Source: Anaerolineaceae bacterium (GTDB lineage: Bacteria; Chloroflexota; Anaerolineae; Anaerolineales; Anaerolineaceae). From it: a stretch of 44,271 nt of DNA. The position numbers and the translations under genes are program-made. Shown in pieces: positions 29,462 to 37,387 of the stretch. The notes under the pieces are model-generated. The model ran no database searches. It was not told the DNA's origin and was given only the letters and a program-made list of their open reading frames with translations. Location of the stretch: contig JAFGLU010000080.1 of assembly GCA_016927865.1 (NCBI GenBank), positions 1-44,271 on the forward strand. Direction: 5' to 3'. Within the stretch, counting starts at the first letter, position 1, and each line of letters opens with the position of its first letter.

Positions 29462-31272
29462 TGGGGTTTCTCCGTGCGGGGTTTCAGCTGGCGCCGATAG
29501 ATCTCGGCATACAGGGATGAGGAGCGCAGCAGCTCGTCATGCGTGCCGCGTGCTGCCACAGCGCCTTTTTCCAGTACCAGGATGCAGTCGGCCTGCATGA
29601 CGGTGCTGAGGCGGTGGGCGATGACGAAGGTGGTGCGCCCTTTCATCAGGAGGGCCAGGGCCAGTTGGATTTGTTCCTCGGTTTCCGTGTCCACGCTGGA
29701 GGTGGCGTCGTCCAACACCAGCAGTCGCGGGTTGGTGAGGATGGCGCGGGCGATGGCGATGCGCTGCTTCTGCCCGCCCGAAAGGGTAATGCCGCGCTCG
29801 CCGACCTCGGTATCGTAGCCGTTTTGAGTGCGCAAGATGAATTCGTGGGCCTGGGCGGCTTTGGCCGCGGCAATGATTTGTTCTTCCGTTGCGTCTTGCA
29901 CGCCGAAGGCGATGTTTTCGCGGATGGAGGCGGCGAAGAGGGTTGTTTCCTGCAGAACAATGCCGATTTGGGAGCGCAGCGAGTGCAGGGTCACCTCGCG
30001 GATGTCCTGTCCGTCGATGGTGATGCGCCCTTCGGTGGGGTCGTAAAAGCGCGGGATAAGGTTGATGATGGTGGATTTTCCCGAGCCGGTCTGGCCCACC
30101 AGGGCAATGATCTGGTCGGGTTTGGCTTCCAGGTCGATGTGTTTGAGCACCTCGCGGCGTTTGCCGTAAGAGAAGGATACAGATTCAAAGCGCACGTGCC
30201 CGCGGAAGGGTGGCATTTCGACGGCGTCCTCTTTTTCCTGTACTTCGGGAACCGTGTCGAGGATTTCAAAGACGCGCTCGGCAGCGGTACCGGCCATGCT
30301 GATGGCCGGTATGATCATACCCAACATGCGCACGGGGTTGAGCAGTTGGGCCAGGTAGGTGGTGAAAGCCACCAGTTCGCCCAAGGTCAGCTCGCCGCGA
30401 ATAGCCATGCTGCCGCCAGCCCACAGGATGAGCACAGAGGAGAGATTGGCAATCAGTTGGAGCATGGATCCGCCGGTGGCCTGAAGGCGGGCCGCGCGCG
30501 CGTTCAGTTGAAACCAGCGCTCGTTTTCGACTTCAAAGCGGCCAATTTCAGCCTGCTCCTGGGCAAAAGCCTTGACCACGCGCGAGCCGCGCAGGCTTTG
30601 CTCGACCCGGGTGGTGAGCACGCCGATTTGTTTTTGAATGGCGGCGTTGAGTGGGCGGAACTGCTTTCCGAAAGCAACGGCGCGATAGGCCAGAATGGGC
30701 ATGGCGGCGATGGCCAGCAGGGCCAGCTTTGGGTTCATGAAGATGACGATCACGGCTGTCGCCAGCATCATCACGATGCCATCTAGCAGGCGAATGGAGG
30801 CGCGCCCGGTGAGGAAGCGCACCCGGTCCACGTCCTGAATGGCCCGCGAGAGGATATCTCCGGCCTGGCTGTGGTCATGGAAGGAGAAGGAGAGGATGGA
30901 GAGTTTCTTTTGCAGTTCGGCGCGCAAATCGGCGGCCACGTTTTGCGAAGCCACCTCGGACCAGCGCCCCATGAAGTAGGTCATGATGCCGCGCAGCACG
31001 GTGAGCACCAGCAGTCCCACCACCGACCAGGTGAGCAGTTGCATGTCGTTGCGTCCAATGCCCCGGTCGATGATCCAGCGCACCAGTTGGGGGTTGGCCA
31101 TGCTGGTCAGGGTAATGGTCAATAGAGACGCAAACGAGCCCAGCGTCAGGAACCAGTAGGGGCGCAGGTAGGTGTAACAGCGTAAAATCGCCGAGAGCGC
31201 GGGCGGTTTTTGATTGGGGGAGGGCCTTTGCAGGCGAGAGAGAAGCGTAGGTAGTCGTTCAGCCGGGTGCAT
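29458..31272 (-). CDS. ABC exporter half-transporter, degenerate-site subunit
   Basis: Fused membrane and ATPase half-transporter, 604 residues. Six helices lie at about 40-340; Walker A is VGQTGSGKST, the signature is canonical LSGGQ, and Walker B reads LLVLDDATSS (about 515-525), so the catalytic Glu is replaced by Asp. Its degenerate Walker B would pair with the LSVGQ signature of the partner, giving one weak and one active ATP site, the known asymmetry of heterodimeric exporters. ATG 31272 is preferred to a TTG at 31329. An extended -10 box lies upstream at 31313-31321. It is first in the two-gene operon. Confidence 0.9.
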   Translation of the reverse strand: MHPAERLPTLLSRLQRPSPNQKPPALSAILRCYTYLRPYWFLTLGSFASLLTITLTSMANPQLVRWIIDRGIGRNDMQLLTWSVVGLLVLTVLRGIMTYFMGRWSEVASQNVAADLRAELQKKLSILSFSFHDHSQAGDILSRAIQDVDRVRFLTGRASIRLLDGIVMMLATAVIVIFMNPKLALLAIAAMPILAYRAVAFGKQFRPLNAAIQKQIGVLTTRVEQSLRGSRVVKAFAQEQAEIGRFEVENERWFQLNARAARLQATGGSMLQLIANLSSVLILWAGGSMAIRGELTLGELVAFTTYLAQLLNPVRMLGMIIPAISMAGTAAERVFEILDTVPEVQEKEDAVEMPPFRGHVRFESVSFSYGKRREVLKHIDLEAKPDQIIALVGQTGSGKSTIINLIPRFYDPTEGRITIDGQDIREVTLHSLRSQIGIVLQETTLFAASIRENIAFGVQDATEEQIIAAAKAAQAHEFILRTQNGYDTEVGERGITLSGGQKQRIAIARAILTNPRLLVLDDATSSVDTETEEQIQLALALLMKGRTTFVIAHRLSTVMQADCILVLEKGAVAARGTHDELLRSSSLYAEIYRRQLKPRTEKPQ

Positions 31273-31312
31273 AGGTTGTTTTCGGTTTGAACCGGGTAAT
31301 GCGGCAGGAGGA

Positions 31313-31321
31313 AGTATAGCA
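31313..31321 (-). promoter_or_regulatory. Extended -10 promoter element of the ABC exporter operon
   Basis: On the minus strand TGC-TATACT (31321-31313) matches the extended -10 consensus TGnTATAAT. TTGATC lies 15 bases further upstream as a weak -35. Transcription would start about 35 bases before ATG 31272. Confidence 0.5.
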
Positions 31322-31370
31322 CAGAACAAAGTTGATCAATTTTCTTGTAAGTTGAATGCAAGGGATAAAA

Positions 31371-31406
31371 AAGACCTGGCAGGTTTTCTTGAACCTGCCA
31401 GATCTT
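31371..31406 (-). terminator. Terminator of the serine hydrolase gene
   Basis: AAGACCTGGCAGGTT (31371-31385) pairs with AACCTGCCAGATCTT (31392-31406) with one C-A mismatch. Reading on the minus strand it is followed by a T-rich run. Its core CTG-CAGGTT/AACCTG-CAG resembles the terminator at 33424-33456 on the other side of the same gene. Confidence 0.75.
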
Positions 31407-31427
31407 GAATAGATAGGCTTGCGCAGT

Positions 31428-33356
31428 CTACATCATCCACAACTTCCAGTACACCATCGCCCAGACGATGGCTCCGGCAAAGACGGTCAGCAGCGTGTAG
31501 TGCAGCCGGGCCGAAGCGTTCCACAGCCGTTTGGCCCAGGCCAGCACGGTGAAGCCCAGCATGGCCACGCCCAGCACTGCCAGCGGAAGCGGGGCTTTGA
31601 GGACTGAATCCATCCAGGGTGGGCTGGCGAAGACGATGTTGGGCATTCCACCGTAAGCAGGGTTCATGTCCATGAAAGCGCTACCGAGCGCACCGATGAT
31701 GAACAGGAAGACCAGACCGAACAGCCCGGCGGCGAGCCTGGCCAGGCGGGCCGCGGCGGGGCGCTTTTCACGGCGGATGAGGCCGCGGGTGAAAGAGACC
31801 AGCCAGCAGATGACTGAGATCGCAAAAAGCAGCGCTCCACCGGCGAAGATCAGCAGACTCACCGGAGCCGTGCGGTACCAGGGAGCTTTCGCCATCGTCA
31901 TCGGGCTGGCAACGTGCAGATAAACCTGTCCGCTTTCTTCCTTAAGCACCACCTGCATATCGGGGTCTTCGACATTCACCAACAGGCCCGGCTCGGTTTC
32001 CACAAAGCGCATCACCTGGCCCATGACGTTGACAATCACCTGCTGGTTTTCATCGATCGTGACATTTACCGGCGTGAAGGCTGAAATTAACTTTTCCATG
32101 CTGGTGTAGTTGCTGCGCGCCATGTAAAACTCGCCGGCGTATTTTGCGGCCCGACTGGAGAAATCGGTGGTGGGAACCAGCGCAGGGGTTTCAGCAGGAT
32201 AGTAACGGTCCATGAAGGCTTTTCTCACGGCTTGCACGGTTTGATCGCCGGTGCTTCCGTTGGTTGAGATGAACAGACCGGTGTTGGATTCGGGCAGCAG
32301 CAGGAGCAAAGAATGGAACAAGATGGTATCGCCGCCGTGAGAAACGGTGTATTGTTCGTGGATTTCATTCTCGAAGAAGCCGTGGGCCATGCCGTCGATG
32401 CGCGGGTCGGAGGCGTTGAGTTCGCTGTGCATGAGGACGGCTGTTTCTTCCTGCAGAATGCGCGCCTCGCCATAGCGCCCGTTTTGCAGGTGGGCGATCA
32501 TGAAGTTGGCCATATCCAACCCTGTGGCGCTCAATGCGCCCGCGGGATAGGCGGTGATGATTTCAAACTCGCCCTGGTAATATTTGCCGTTGGAATAGCT
32601 GTAGCCATTCGCCATATTTCCGGCCATTTCAGCCGGAAGCGGCTGCCGGAAGGTGGCGTGATTCATCTCGAGCGGGTTGAAAATGGCTTGCTCAACATAT
32701 TCCATGAAAGGCATGCCAGAAATGCGCTCGACGATGTAGGCAGCCAGTGCGCTGCCGTAGTTGGAATACGCGGGAATCTGGCCGGGCGCGAACACCCGGG
32801 CGGGAATATTTTCCTTGAGGTAGATCTCTAGAGAGGTCATCCCGGCGGGGTCGAAGATAAATAGGCCCTGGGTCTTGTCTTCAAATCCTGGGGTGTGGGT
32901 CATCAAATGTTTGAGGGTGATCGGCTCGGAATAAGTGGCCGGAATTTCGAAGTCCAGGTAGGTGTTGACATCGGCGTCGAGGGACAGCTTGCCTTGCTCA
33001 ACCATCTGCATCACCGCCGTCCATACGAACAGCTTGGAAACCGATCCGGGGCGGAAGAGGGTGATGGCGGGGTCCACCGGTACTTTGTTTTCCAGGTTGG
33101 CGTAACCGTAGCCTTTGGCAAAGAAGACCTGCCCGTCTTTGACCACGGAAATTACTGCACCGGGAACGTGGTGTTCGGCCATCGAGGTGGTCATTACGCC
33201 ATCCAGGTAGGCTTCCAATTCCGCCGGGTCACTGGGCCCGCCGGATTGGGCCGCGGCGGGTGAGGCCGCGCCCAGGGCCAGCGAAGCGATTACAGCGAAC
33301 GCCAGGAAGAGGTTAATGAGCGATTTCTTGAATTGGGGTATGGATTGAGTGTGCAT
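31428..33356 (-). CDS. Secreted serine hydrolase of the beta-lactamase/penicillin-binding class C type with C-terminal membrane domain
   Basis: Probable D-Ala-D-Ala peptidase/esterase-type enzyme of Pfam Beta-lactamase family, 642 residues. A signal peptide (about 10-37, SPAAA-Q) precedes the catalytic domain: SVSK (nucleophile Ser105, Lys108), YSN (197-199) and HGG (340-342) provide the three class C motifs. A beta-rich region (about 400-500) follows, then four membrane helices in the last about 150 residues, ending the protein in the membrane. AAGGAA precedes ATG 33356. Substrate is unknown; class C-like proteins of this layout are usually not antibiotic-degrading. The gene has terminators on both sides, so it stands alone. 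Confidence 0.87.
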   Translation of the reverse strand: MHTQSIPQFKKSLINLFLAFAVIASLALGAASPAAAQSGGPSDPAELEAYLDGVMTTSMAEHHVPGAVISVVKDGQVFFAKGYGYANLENKVPVDPAITLFRPGSVSKLFVWTAVMQMVEQGKLSLDADVNTYLDFEIPATYSEPITLKHLMTHTPGFEDKTQGLFIFDPAGMTSLEIYLKENIPARVFAPGQIPAYSNYGSALAAYIVERISGMPFMEYVEQAIFNPLEMNHATFRQPLPAEMAGNMANGYSYSNGKYYQGEFEIITAYPAGALSATGLDMANFMIAHLQNGRYGEARILQEETAVLMHSELNASDPRIDGMAHGFFENEIHEQYTVSHGGDTILFHSLLLLLPESNTGLFISTNGSTGDQTVQAVRKAFMDRYYPAETPALVPTTDFSSRAAKYAGEFYMARSNYTSMEKLISAFTPVNVTIDENQQVIVNVMGQVMRFVETEPGLLVNVEDPDMQVVLKEESGQVYLHVASPMTMAKAPWYRTAPVSLLIFAGGALLFAISVICWLVSFTRGLIRREKRPAAARLARLAAGLFGLVFLFIIGALGSAFMDMNPAYGGMPNIVFASPPWMDSVLKAPLPLAVLGVAMLGFTVLAWAKRLWNASARLHYTLLTVFAGAIVWAMVYWKLWMM

Positions 33357-33423
33357 GGAAATTCCTTGAGGGTAACTGGTTTTGTAATCTGTACGCAAAA
33401 ATAGAAAGATAGGTTGCAAAAAA

Positions 33424-33456
33424 AGGCCTGACAGGTTTTTAAAACCTGTCAGGCCT
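33424..33456 (-). terminator. Terminator of the GH51 gene
   Basis: AGGCCTGACAGGTTTT (33424-33439) pairs with AAAACCTGTCAGGCCT (33441-33456). On the minus strand it is followed by eight T residues, a strong Rho-independent terminator. Confidence 0.85.
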
Positions 33457-33481
33457 CTCGGGGATAAACCACAAAAAATCT

Positions 33482-34966
33482 CTACCCGGCGCTGACCACC
33501 GTGAACGAAAGTGGCGGCAAGCGCAGAGAAAGTTTCTTCCCATCCAGGGCCACCTCGCCCAGGTCGGCGGTCACTACGGCGTTAGGCTGCTCGAATGTGT
33601 TGGCGACCTTGGGATCGCCGCCTGCAATTTGATACACATGGGCGCTCTTGCCGGGCGCGCCGTTCTGCCACTCGATCTCCACCGGCTCGCTCTCCTGCTG
33701 GCTGCGGTTGACGATGAACACCGCGCTCGCGCCGCTCTCCGCATCGTAGGACGCGGAAACATCCAGCAGCGGGGCCGCGCCGAACTGCGCGGTTTCGTAG
33801 GTGGGCGCCTGGCAGAGGACGTCCAGGGCAGCTCCCTTGGCAAAGCGGCGGAAGAGTTGGAATGGGTAGTAGATGGTCTGCTTCACCATTCCGTCGCGGC
33901 GGGTGAGGATGGGGGCGATCACATTGACCAGTTGGGCCAGGCAGGCCATCTTGAGCACCTGGCTGCGGCGCAGGAACACGCTCATCCATTGGGCCACCAC
34001 CAGGGCGTCCTCCAGGTTATAGACTTCTTCGATCAGGTGGGGAGCCTGCGTCCAGTTGCCGTTCATCTCCATGTTCTTGTACCACACATTCCACTCGTCC
34101 CAGGAGAGGAACACATCGTGCTTCGAGCGGGTCTTGGCCTTCACGTACCGCAGGGTGCCTTCCAGGGTGTCGACAAACGCTTCCAGTTGTCCGGTCAGGG
34201 CCAGGTAAGAGGCGGTGTCGTTGGCGTTGTTGTTGGCGTAAAAGTGCATGGAAAGGTAGTTCACCTGATCCCAGCAGATTTCCAGGGCGGTGCGGTCCCA
34301 CTCTGGGAAGGTGGGCATTGCGATGCCGGACGAGCCGCACAACACCAGTTCGATGGAAGGGTCGTGCCAGCGCATGATCTTGGCGGCCTCGCGGGCCTTG
34401 CGACCGTACTCGTCGGCTTCCAGGTGTCCGATCTGCCAGGGGCCATCCATTTCGTTGCCCAGACACCAGGTTTTGACGCCGTGCGGCTGCGCGTAGCCGT
34501 GGCTGACGCGCAGGTCGGCATAGTGCGAGCCGCCCTTTGCGTTGCAGTATTCCACCAGCGCCCCGGCCTCTTCGATGGTGCCGGTGCCCATGTTGACGCC
34601 CAGCATGGGCTGCCATCCGGCGCGTTTGGAATAATCCATGAATTCGTTCGTGCCAAAATGGTTGCTCTCAACGGAACTCCAGGCCAGATCGCGGCGGCTG
34701 GGGCGCTGGCTGCGCGGGCCGACGCCATCCTGCCAGTGGTAACCGCTGAGGAAGTTTCCGCCGGGGTAGCGAACAATAGTGGGACCGAGCTCTTTCAAGG
34801 CGGCCAGCACGTCGGGGCGAATGCCGTCCTGCCCAGAGAGCGGCGAGGCGGGGTCGTAGATGCCTTCATAGATGGCGCGGCCCATGTGTTCGAGAAAGCC
34901 GCCGAAAATGCGCGGGTCGATGGGGGCGATGACTCGTTCGTAATCTAACTTTATTTTGCTGGACAT
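33482..34966 (-). CDS. GH51 alpha-L-arabinofuranosidase
   Basis: Releases terminal L-arabinofuranose from arabinoxylan or arabinan side chains and oligomers. The 494-residue length and both domains match family GH51: a TIM barrel with acid/base Glu172 in WCLGNEMDG and nucleophile Glu291 in SWDEWNVWY, the motif IVRYPGGNFLSGYHWQDG (64-81), then a C-terminal beta domain (about 385-494). There is no signal peptide, so it acts in the cytoplasm on imported oligosaccharides. AAGGAGAA precedes the ATG. A TATAAT box (minus strand, 35094-35089) would give a leader of about 115 bases holding a 9-bp inverted repeat (35006-35052). Confidence 0.92.
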   Translation of the reverse strand: MSSKIKLDYERVIAPIDPRIFGGFLEHMGRAIYEGIYDPASPLSGQDGIRPDVLAALKELGPTIVRYPGGNFLSGYHWQDGVGPRSQRPSRRDLAWSSVESNHFGTNEFMDYSKRAGWQPMLGVNMGTGTIEEAGALVEYCNAKGGSHYADLRVSHGYAQPHGVKTWCLGNEMDGPWQIGHLEADEYGRKAREAAKIMRWHDPSIELVLCGSSGIAMPTFPEWDRTALEICWDQVNYLSMHFYANNNANDTASYLALTGQLEAFVDTLEGTLRYVKAKTRSKHDVFLSWDEWNVWYKNMEMNGNWTQAPHLIEEVYNLEDALVVAQWMSVFLRRSQVLKMACLAQLVNVIAPILTRRDGMVKQTIYYPFQLFRRFAKGAALDVLCQAPTYETAQFGAAPLLDVSASYDAESGASAVFIVNRSQQESEPVEIEWQNGAPGKSAHVYQIAGGDPKVANTFEQPNAVVTADLGEVALDGKKLSLRLPPLSFTVVSAG

Positions 34967-35005
34967 GGGCGTTCTCCTTAAGCGGGTTGGTCGGAACTAA
35001 AAGCT

Positions 35006-35052
35006 CTTTGGGAACTCCCGTGGTGCGGATTTCGCCACGCAGATTCCCAAAG
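35006..35052 (-). promoter_or_regulatory. Structured leader upstream of the GH51 gene
   Basis: CTTTGGGAA (35006-35014) pairs with TTCCCAAAG (35044-35052), with an inner CGTGG/CCACG pairing. It lies between a TATAAT box at 35094-35089 and the ATG at 34966 on the minus strand, so it would be in the message leader. It could be an operator, an RNA element or a single repeat copy. Confidence 0.45.
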
Positions 35053-35117
35053 GTCCGAACTTTACAAGTCGGTGGGGGTTATGACATAATTATACTATCA
35101 GGCTACCCTGCCCTTCC

Positions 35118-35155
35118 GGGTGGACCTCAAATTCGGTTTTTTCGCTGCGTGAGTA
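35118..35155. repeat. Dispersed repeat R1, tail copy
   Basis: CCTCAAATTCGGTTTT (35124-35139) followed by CGCTGCGTGAGTAGC (35141-35155) matches the right arm end and tail of the full copy at 8978-9013, without the hairpin's left arm. It lies just upstream of the dCMP deaminase ribosome-binding site. Confidence 0.7.
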
Positions 35156-35188
35156 GCTAGAAATTTTCTAACCTTAAGGAGAGTCTCT

Positions 35189-35629
35189 ATGCGCCCAGAT
35201 TGGGATTCGTATTTCATGAAAATTGCTTATGCAGTATCGGAGCGCAGCACCTGCGACCGGGCTTTCGTGGGCTGTGTGTTGGTGCTGGAAAAGCGCATTC
35301 TGACCTCTGGATTCAACGGTTCGCCTGCCGGGCAGCCCCACTGTGATGAGGTGGGGCACTTGATGGTGGATGGTCACTGCGTGCGCACCATCCATGCCGA
35401 GACGAATGCCATCATCCAGGCGGCCCTTCACGGGGTCTCGACCAAGGGCGCGACCTGCTACGTGACTCATTTTCCCTGCATTAACTGCACCAAGGCGCTG
35501 ATTAACGCCGGTATTCACCGGCTGGTATACAGCGTGGGCTATCGGATGGACGAAAATGCGCTCAAATTCCTCGAGGCAGCTCATATTGAGGTCTGCCAGC
35601 AGGAATTCAAGGGGGCGACTGAGGAGTGA
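35189..35629 (+). CDS. comEB: dCMP deaminase (ComEB-like)
   Basis: Zinc-dependent deaminase converting dCMP to dUMP for thymidylate synthesis. The 146 residues include the zinc and catalytic motifs HAE (His69, Glu71) and PCINC (Cys97, Cys100), plus the family N-terminus MRPDWDSYFMKIAYAVSERSTCDRAFVGCVLV and FNGSPAGQPHCDEVG, where an additional His/Cys pair is common in ComEB-type enzymes. TTAAGGAG lies seven bases before the ATG. A strong terminator follows. Function is well supported by motif conservation. Confidence 0.92.
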   Translation: MRPDWDSYFMKIAYAVSERSTCDRAFVGCVLVLEKRILTSGFNGSPAGQPHCDEVGHLMVDGHCVRTIHAETNAIIQAALHGVSTKGATCYVTHFPCINCTKALINAGIHRLVYSVGYRMDENALKFLEAAHIEVCQQEFKGATEE

Positions 35630-35640
35630 ACCTCAAGCAT

Positions 35641-35674
35641 AAACCCTAAGGGTCTTCCGAGACCCTTAGGGTTT
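35641..35674. terminator. Bidirectional terminator shared by convergent genes
   Basis: AAACCCTAAGGGTCT (35641-35655) pairs perfectly with AGACCCTTAGGGTTT (35660-35674) around TCCG, followed by TTCTT. The TAA stop of the MFS gene on the minus strand (35668-35666) is inside the stem, so the hairpin is partly coding. Confidence 0.85.
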
Positions 35675-36841
35675 TCTTCTAAACACCGCCGGCAGCAGCG
35701 GCAGGACGAGCAAGTTCACCGCGGCGAAGCCGATCAGCGTCCAGGTGTACCCGATGGCGTCCACAATCGTCCCGCCCAGGCCCAGGCCGATGGCCTGGCC
35801 GACATTGGTAAAGGCCATGATGATCGAGAACATGGCGGCAGCGATGCGCGGGTCGGTGAAGCGCATGGCCAGGGCAAAGTAGCTGGCCTGGTACGCGCCG
35901 TAGGCAAAGCCAAAGAAGAACACCGCCGGCCAGGCCCACAGGATCTGCCCGGTGAGGGCCAGCAGCACCAGCGACAGCGAACTCAGCCCGCCTGAAACCA
36001 GGATGGCCCGCTTTCCGCCCGCGCGGTCATTCAGCCGCCCGCCCAGCACGCCGCCGGCCACCACGCCAATGCCCCACAGGGTGGTGAAGAAGCCTGCCGT
36101 GCTCAGGTTGATGCCAAAGCGCTCGGTAAGGAAGGGGTTGACCAATTGGTTGGCGCCCACGATCACCAGGAAGGCGATCAGGCCGACGCCGGATACCGCC
36201 AGCACATCGGCGCGTTTGAAAGCGCTAAAGGCGCCCCACTCAAAGCGCCGCCCGGCCGGGCGTTCAACTTCCTTGATGCTCAGCACGAAGGGCAGCGGCA
36301 GCAGGGTCAGCGCGGCCAGCAGGTAGAACACCGCCGGCCAGGAGACATTCTGAGCCAGTAACCCCACCACCGAGGCCGTGACGATCACGCCCACGGCGCG
36401 CCCGCCGACCATGAAGGCCTGAATGGTGCCGCGCTCACCTTCCGTTGCGGTATCCAGCGCCAGACCGTCGGTGCAGGTGTCGTAGAGGGCCATGCCCAAC
36501 TGCAAGACGAAGGCCAGGGTCACGAACAGCCAGTACTGCGAGCCGGGGTCAATGGCGGGGACAATGAGCAAGCACAGGGTTTGGATGGCCAGCCCCAGCA
36601 GAATGTAAGGCTTGCGGTAACCCAGGCCGAGGATGTTGACCCGGTCGGAAAGCATGCCCAGGAAGATTTTGATGACGAAGGGCACCAGCGCAATAGCCGA
36701 GAAGATGCCCACGTTGGTCATGGTCAACCCGCGTGAAAGTAAGTACAGGGCGTTGAGGGCGGTGAAGTAGCTCAAGATGGTGCCCTGCGTGAAGTACAGC
36801 AGGCCGAACATGGTGTAGCGCAGCGGTTTAGATTGCATCAT
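35666..36841 (-). CDS. Major facilitator superfamily transporter (AmpG/SLC33-like)
   Basis: Twelve-helix membrane transporter, 391 residues. The N-terminal LYFTQGTILSYFTALNALYLLSRGLT stretch and LGMLSDRVNILGLGYRKPYILLGL loop, and DTCTDGLALDTATEGERGTIQAFMVGGRAVG in the middle, resemble the AmpG/acetyl-CoA transporter branch of the superfamily more than sugar porters. It may import wall fragments or similar compounds; this is weak inference. AAGGAT precedes twin ATG codons (36841, 36838). It starts six bases after the nucleotidyltransferase-like gene on the same strand, so the two probably share a transcript. Confidence 0.82.
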   Translation of the reverse strand: MMQSKPLRYTMFGLLYFTQGTILSYFTALNALYLLSRGLTMTNVGIFSAIALVPFVIKIFLGMLSDRVNILGLGYRKPYILLGLAIQTLCLLIVPAIDPGSQYWLFVTLAFVLQLGMALYDTCTDGLALDTATEGERGTIQAFMVGGRAVGVIVTASVVGLLAQNVSWPAVFYLLAALTLLPLPFVLSIKEVERPAGRRFEWGAFSAFKRADVLAVSGVGLIAFLVIVGANQLVNPFLTERFGINLSTAGFFTTLWGIGVVAGGVLGGRLNDRAGGKRAILVSGGLSSLSLVLLALTGQILWAWPAVFFFGFAYGAYQASYFALAMRFTDPRIAAAMFSIIMAFTNVGQAIGLGLGGTIVDAIGYTWTLIGFAAVNLLVLPLLPAVFRRKP

Positions 36842-36847
36842 AGAAAA

Positions 36848-37312
36848 TTATCCTTCCTGGGATGAAGATTTGTATTTAGCTTGCTGTTCAGGGGTCAATG
36901 CTGACCACCAGGGGTCGTATTTGTCATCGGTCATCCGCTTGACGATCAGATCTACATCTTTATGGTATTTTTCGATCTTCATCCCCATCGCTTTGAGGAC
37001 CAGTAGCTTTTCCAGCGAAATGATCCGGTAATCGGGTTCCTCAATGGCTCCGGGGCAGAGATAGTCATAATCAAACAGGCAAATGCTCTTCCATATTTCA
37101 AATTCAAACACGCACACGCCCAGGTCGCCCCACAGGTCTTTGAGGTGCTGCGGGTATTGGGCTGCAAGCCTTTGGTAATCTTCAGCGGTGATGATGAAGT
37201 CGATGTCGGCGCCGGCTTTGCGCAGGCCGTAGTATTCCATGGCCTTCCCGCCGACGAGCAGGGGCTTGCTGGAAAAAGTAAAGTTGAGTTTGGAGAGATC
37301 GATGGGTTCCAT
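36848..37312 (-). CDS. Nucleotidyltransferase-fold protein
   Basis: Protein of 154 residues with the minimal nucleotidyltransferase signature: LLVGGKAMEYYGLRKAGADIDFII contains Gly21-Gly22 and the metal-binding Asp36-x-Asp38. Such proteins include antitoxin/toxin-type NTases and kanamycin-type transferases, but the short length and lack of a known partner leave the role open. CAGAGAGA precedes the ATG, and TATACT (37326-37321 on this strand) ends eight bases before it. It heads a probable two-gene unit with the MFS transporter. No AbiEi-like or HEPN partner is nearby. Confidence 0.7.
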   Translation of the reverse strand: MEPIDLSKLNFTFSSKPLLVGGKAMEYYGLRKAGADIDFIITAEDYQRLAAQYPQHLKDLWGDLGVCVFEFEIWKSICLFDYDYLCPGAIEEPDYRIISLEKLLVLKAMGMKIEKYHKDVDLIVKRMTDDKYDPWWSALTPEQQAKYKSSSQEG

Positions 37313-37320
37313 TCTCTCTG

Positions 37321-37328
37321 AGTATAAT
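37321..37328. promoter_or_regulatory. Overlapping divergent -10 boxes
   Basis: AGTATAAT gives TATAAT on the plus strand (37323-37328) for the dehydratase gene and TATACT on the minus strand (37326-37321) for the nucleotidyltransferase-like gene. The two promoters would compete for polymerase. No good -35 boxes are visible. Confidence 0.45.
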
Positions 37329-37387
37329 GGAGATGTTCAATTTCGACCCTTCAATTTCCCCCGCTTTTTTTGCCCCGGAGGCACCCC

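Noticed and set aside
31428..33356. Beta-lactamase resistance gene
   Set aside because: The class C motifs are present, but the four-helix C-terminal domain and length match the broad serine hydrolase group of unknown substrate, not dedicated beta-lactamases.
33629..34948. 439-codon frame antisense to the GH51 gene
   Set aside because: The GH51 frame has both catalytic motifs; the antisense product is Gly/Val/His-rich with no recognisable fold.
36848..37312. AbiEii-type toxin of an AbiE toxin-antitoxin system
   Set aside because: The protein has a GG...DxD core but is only 154 residues and has no AbiEi-like partner; its neighbour is a transporter.
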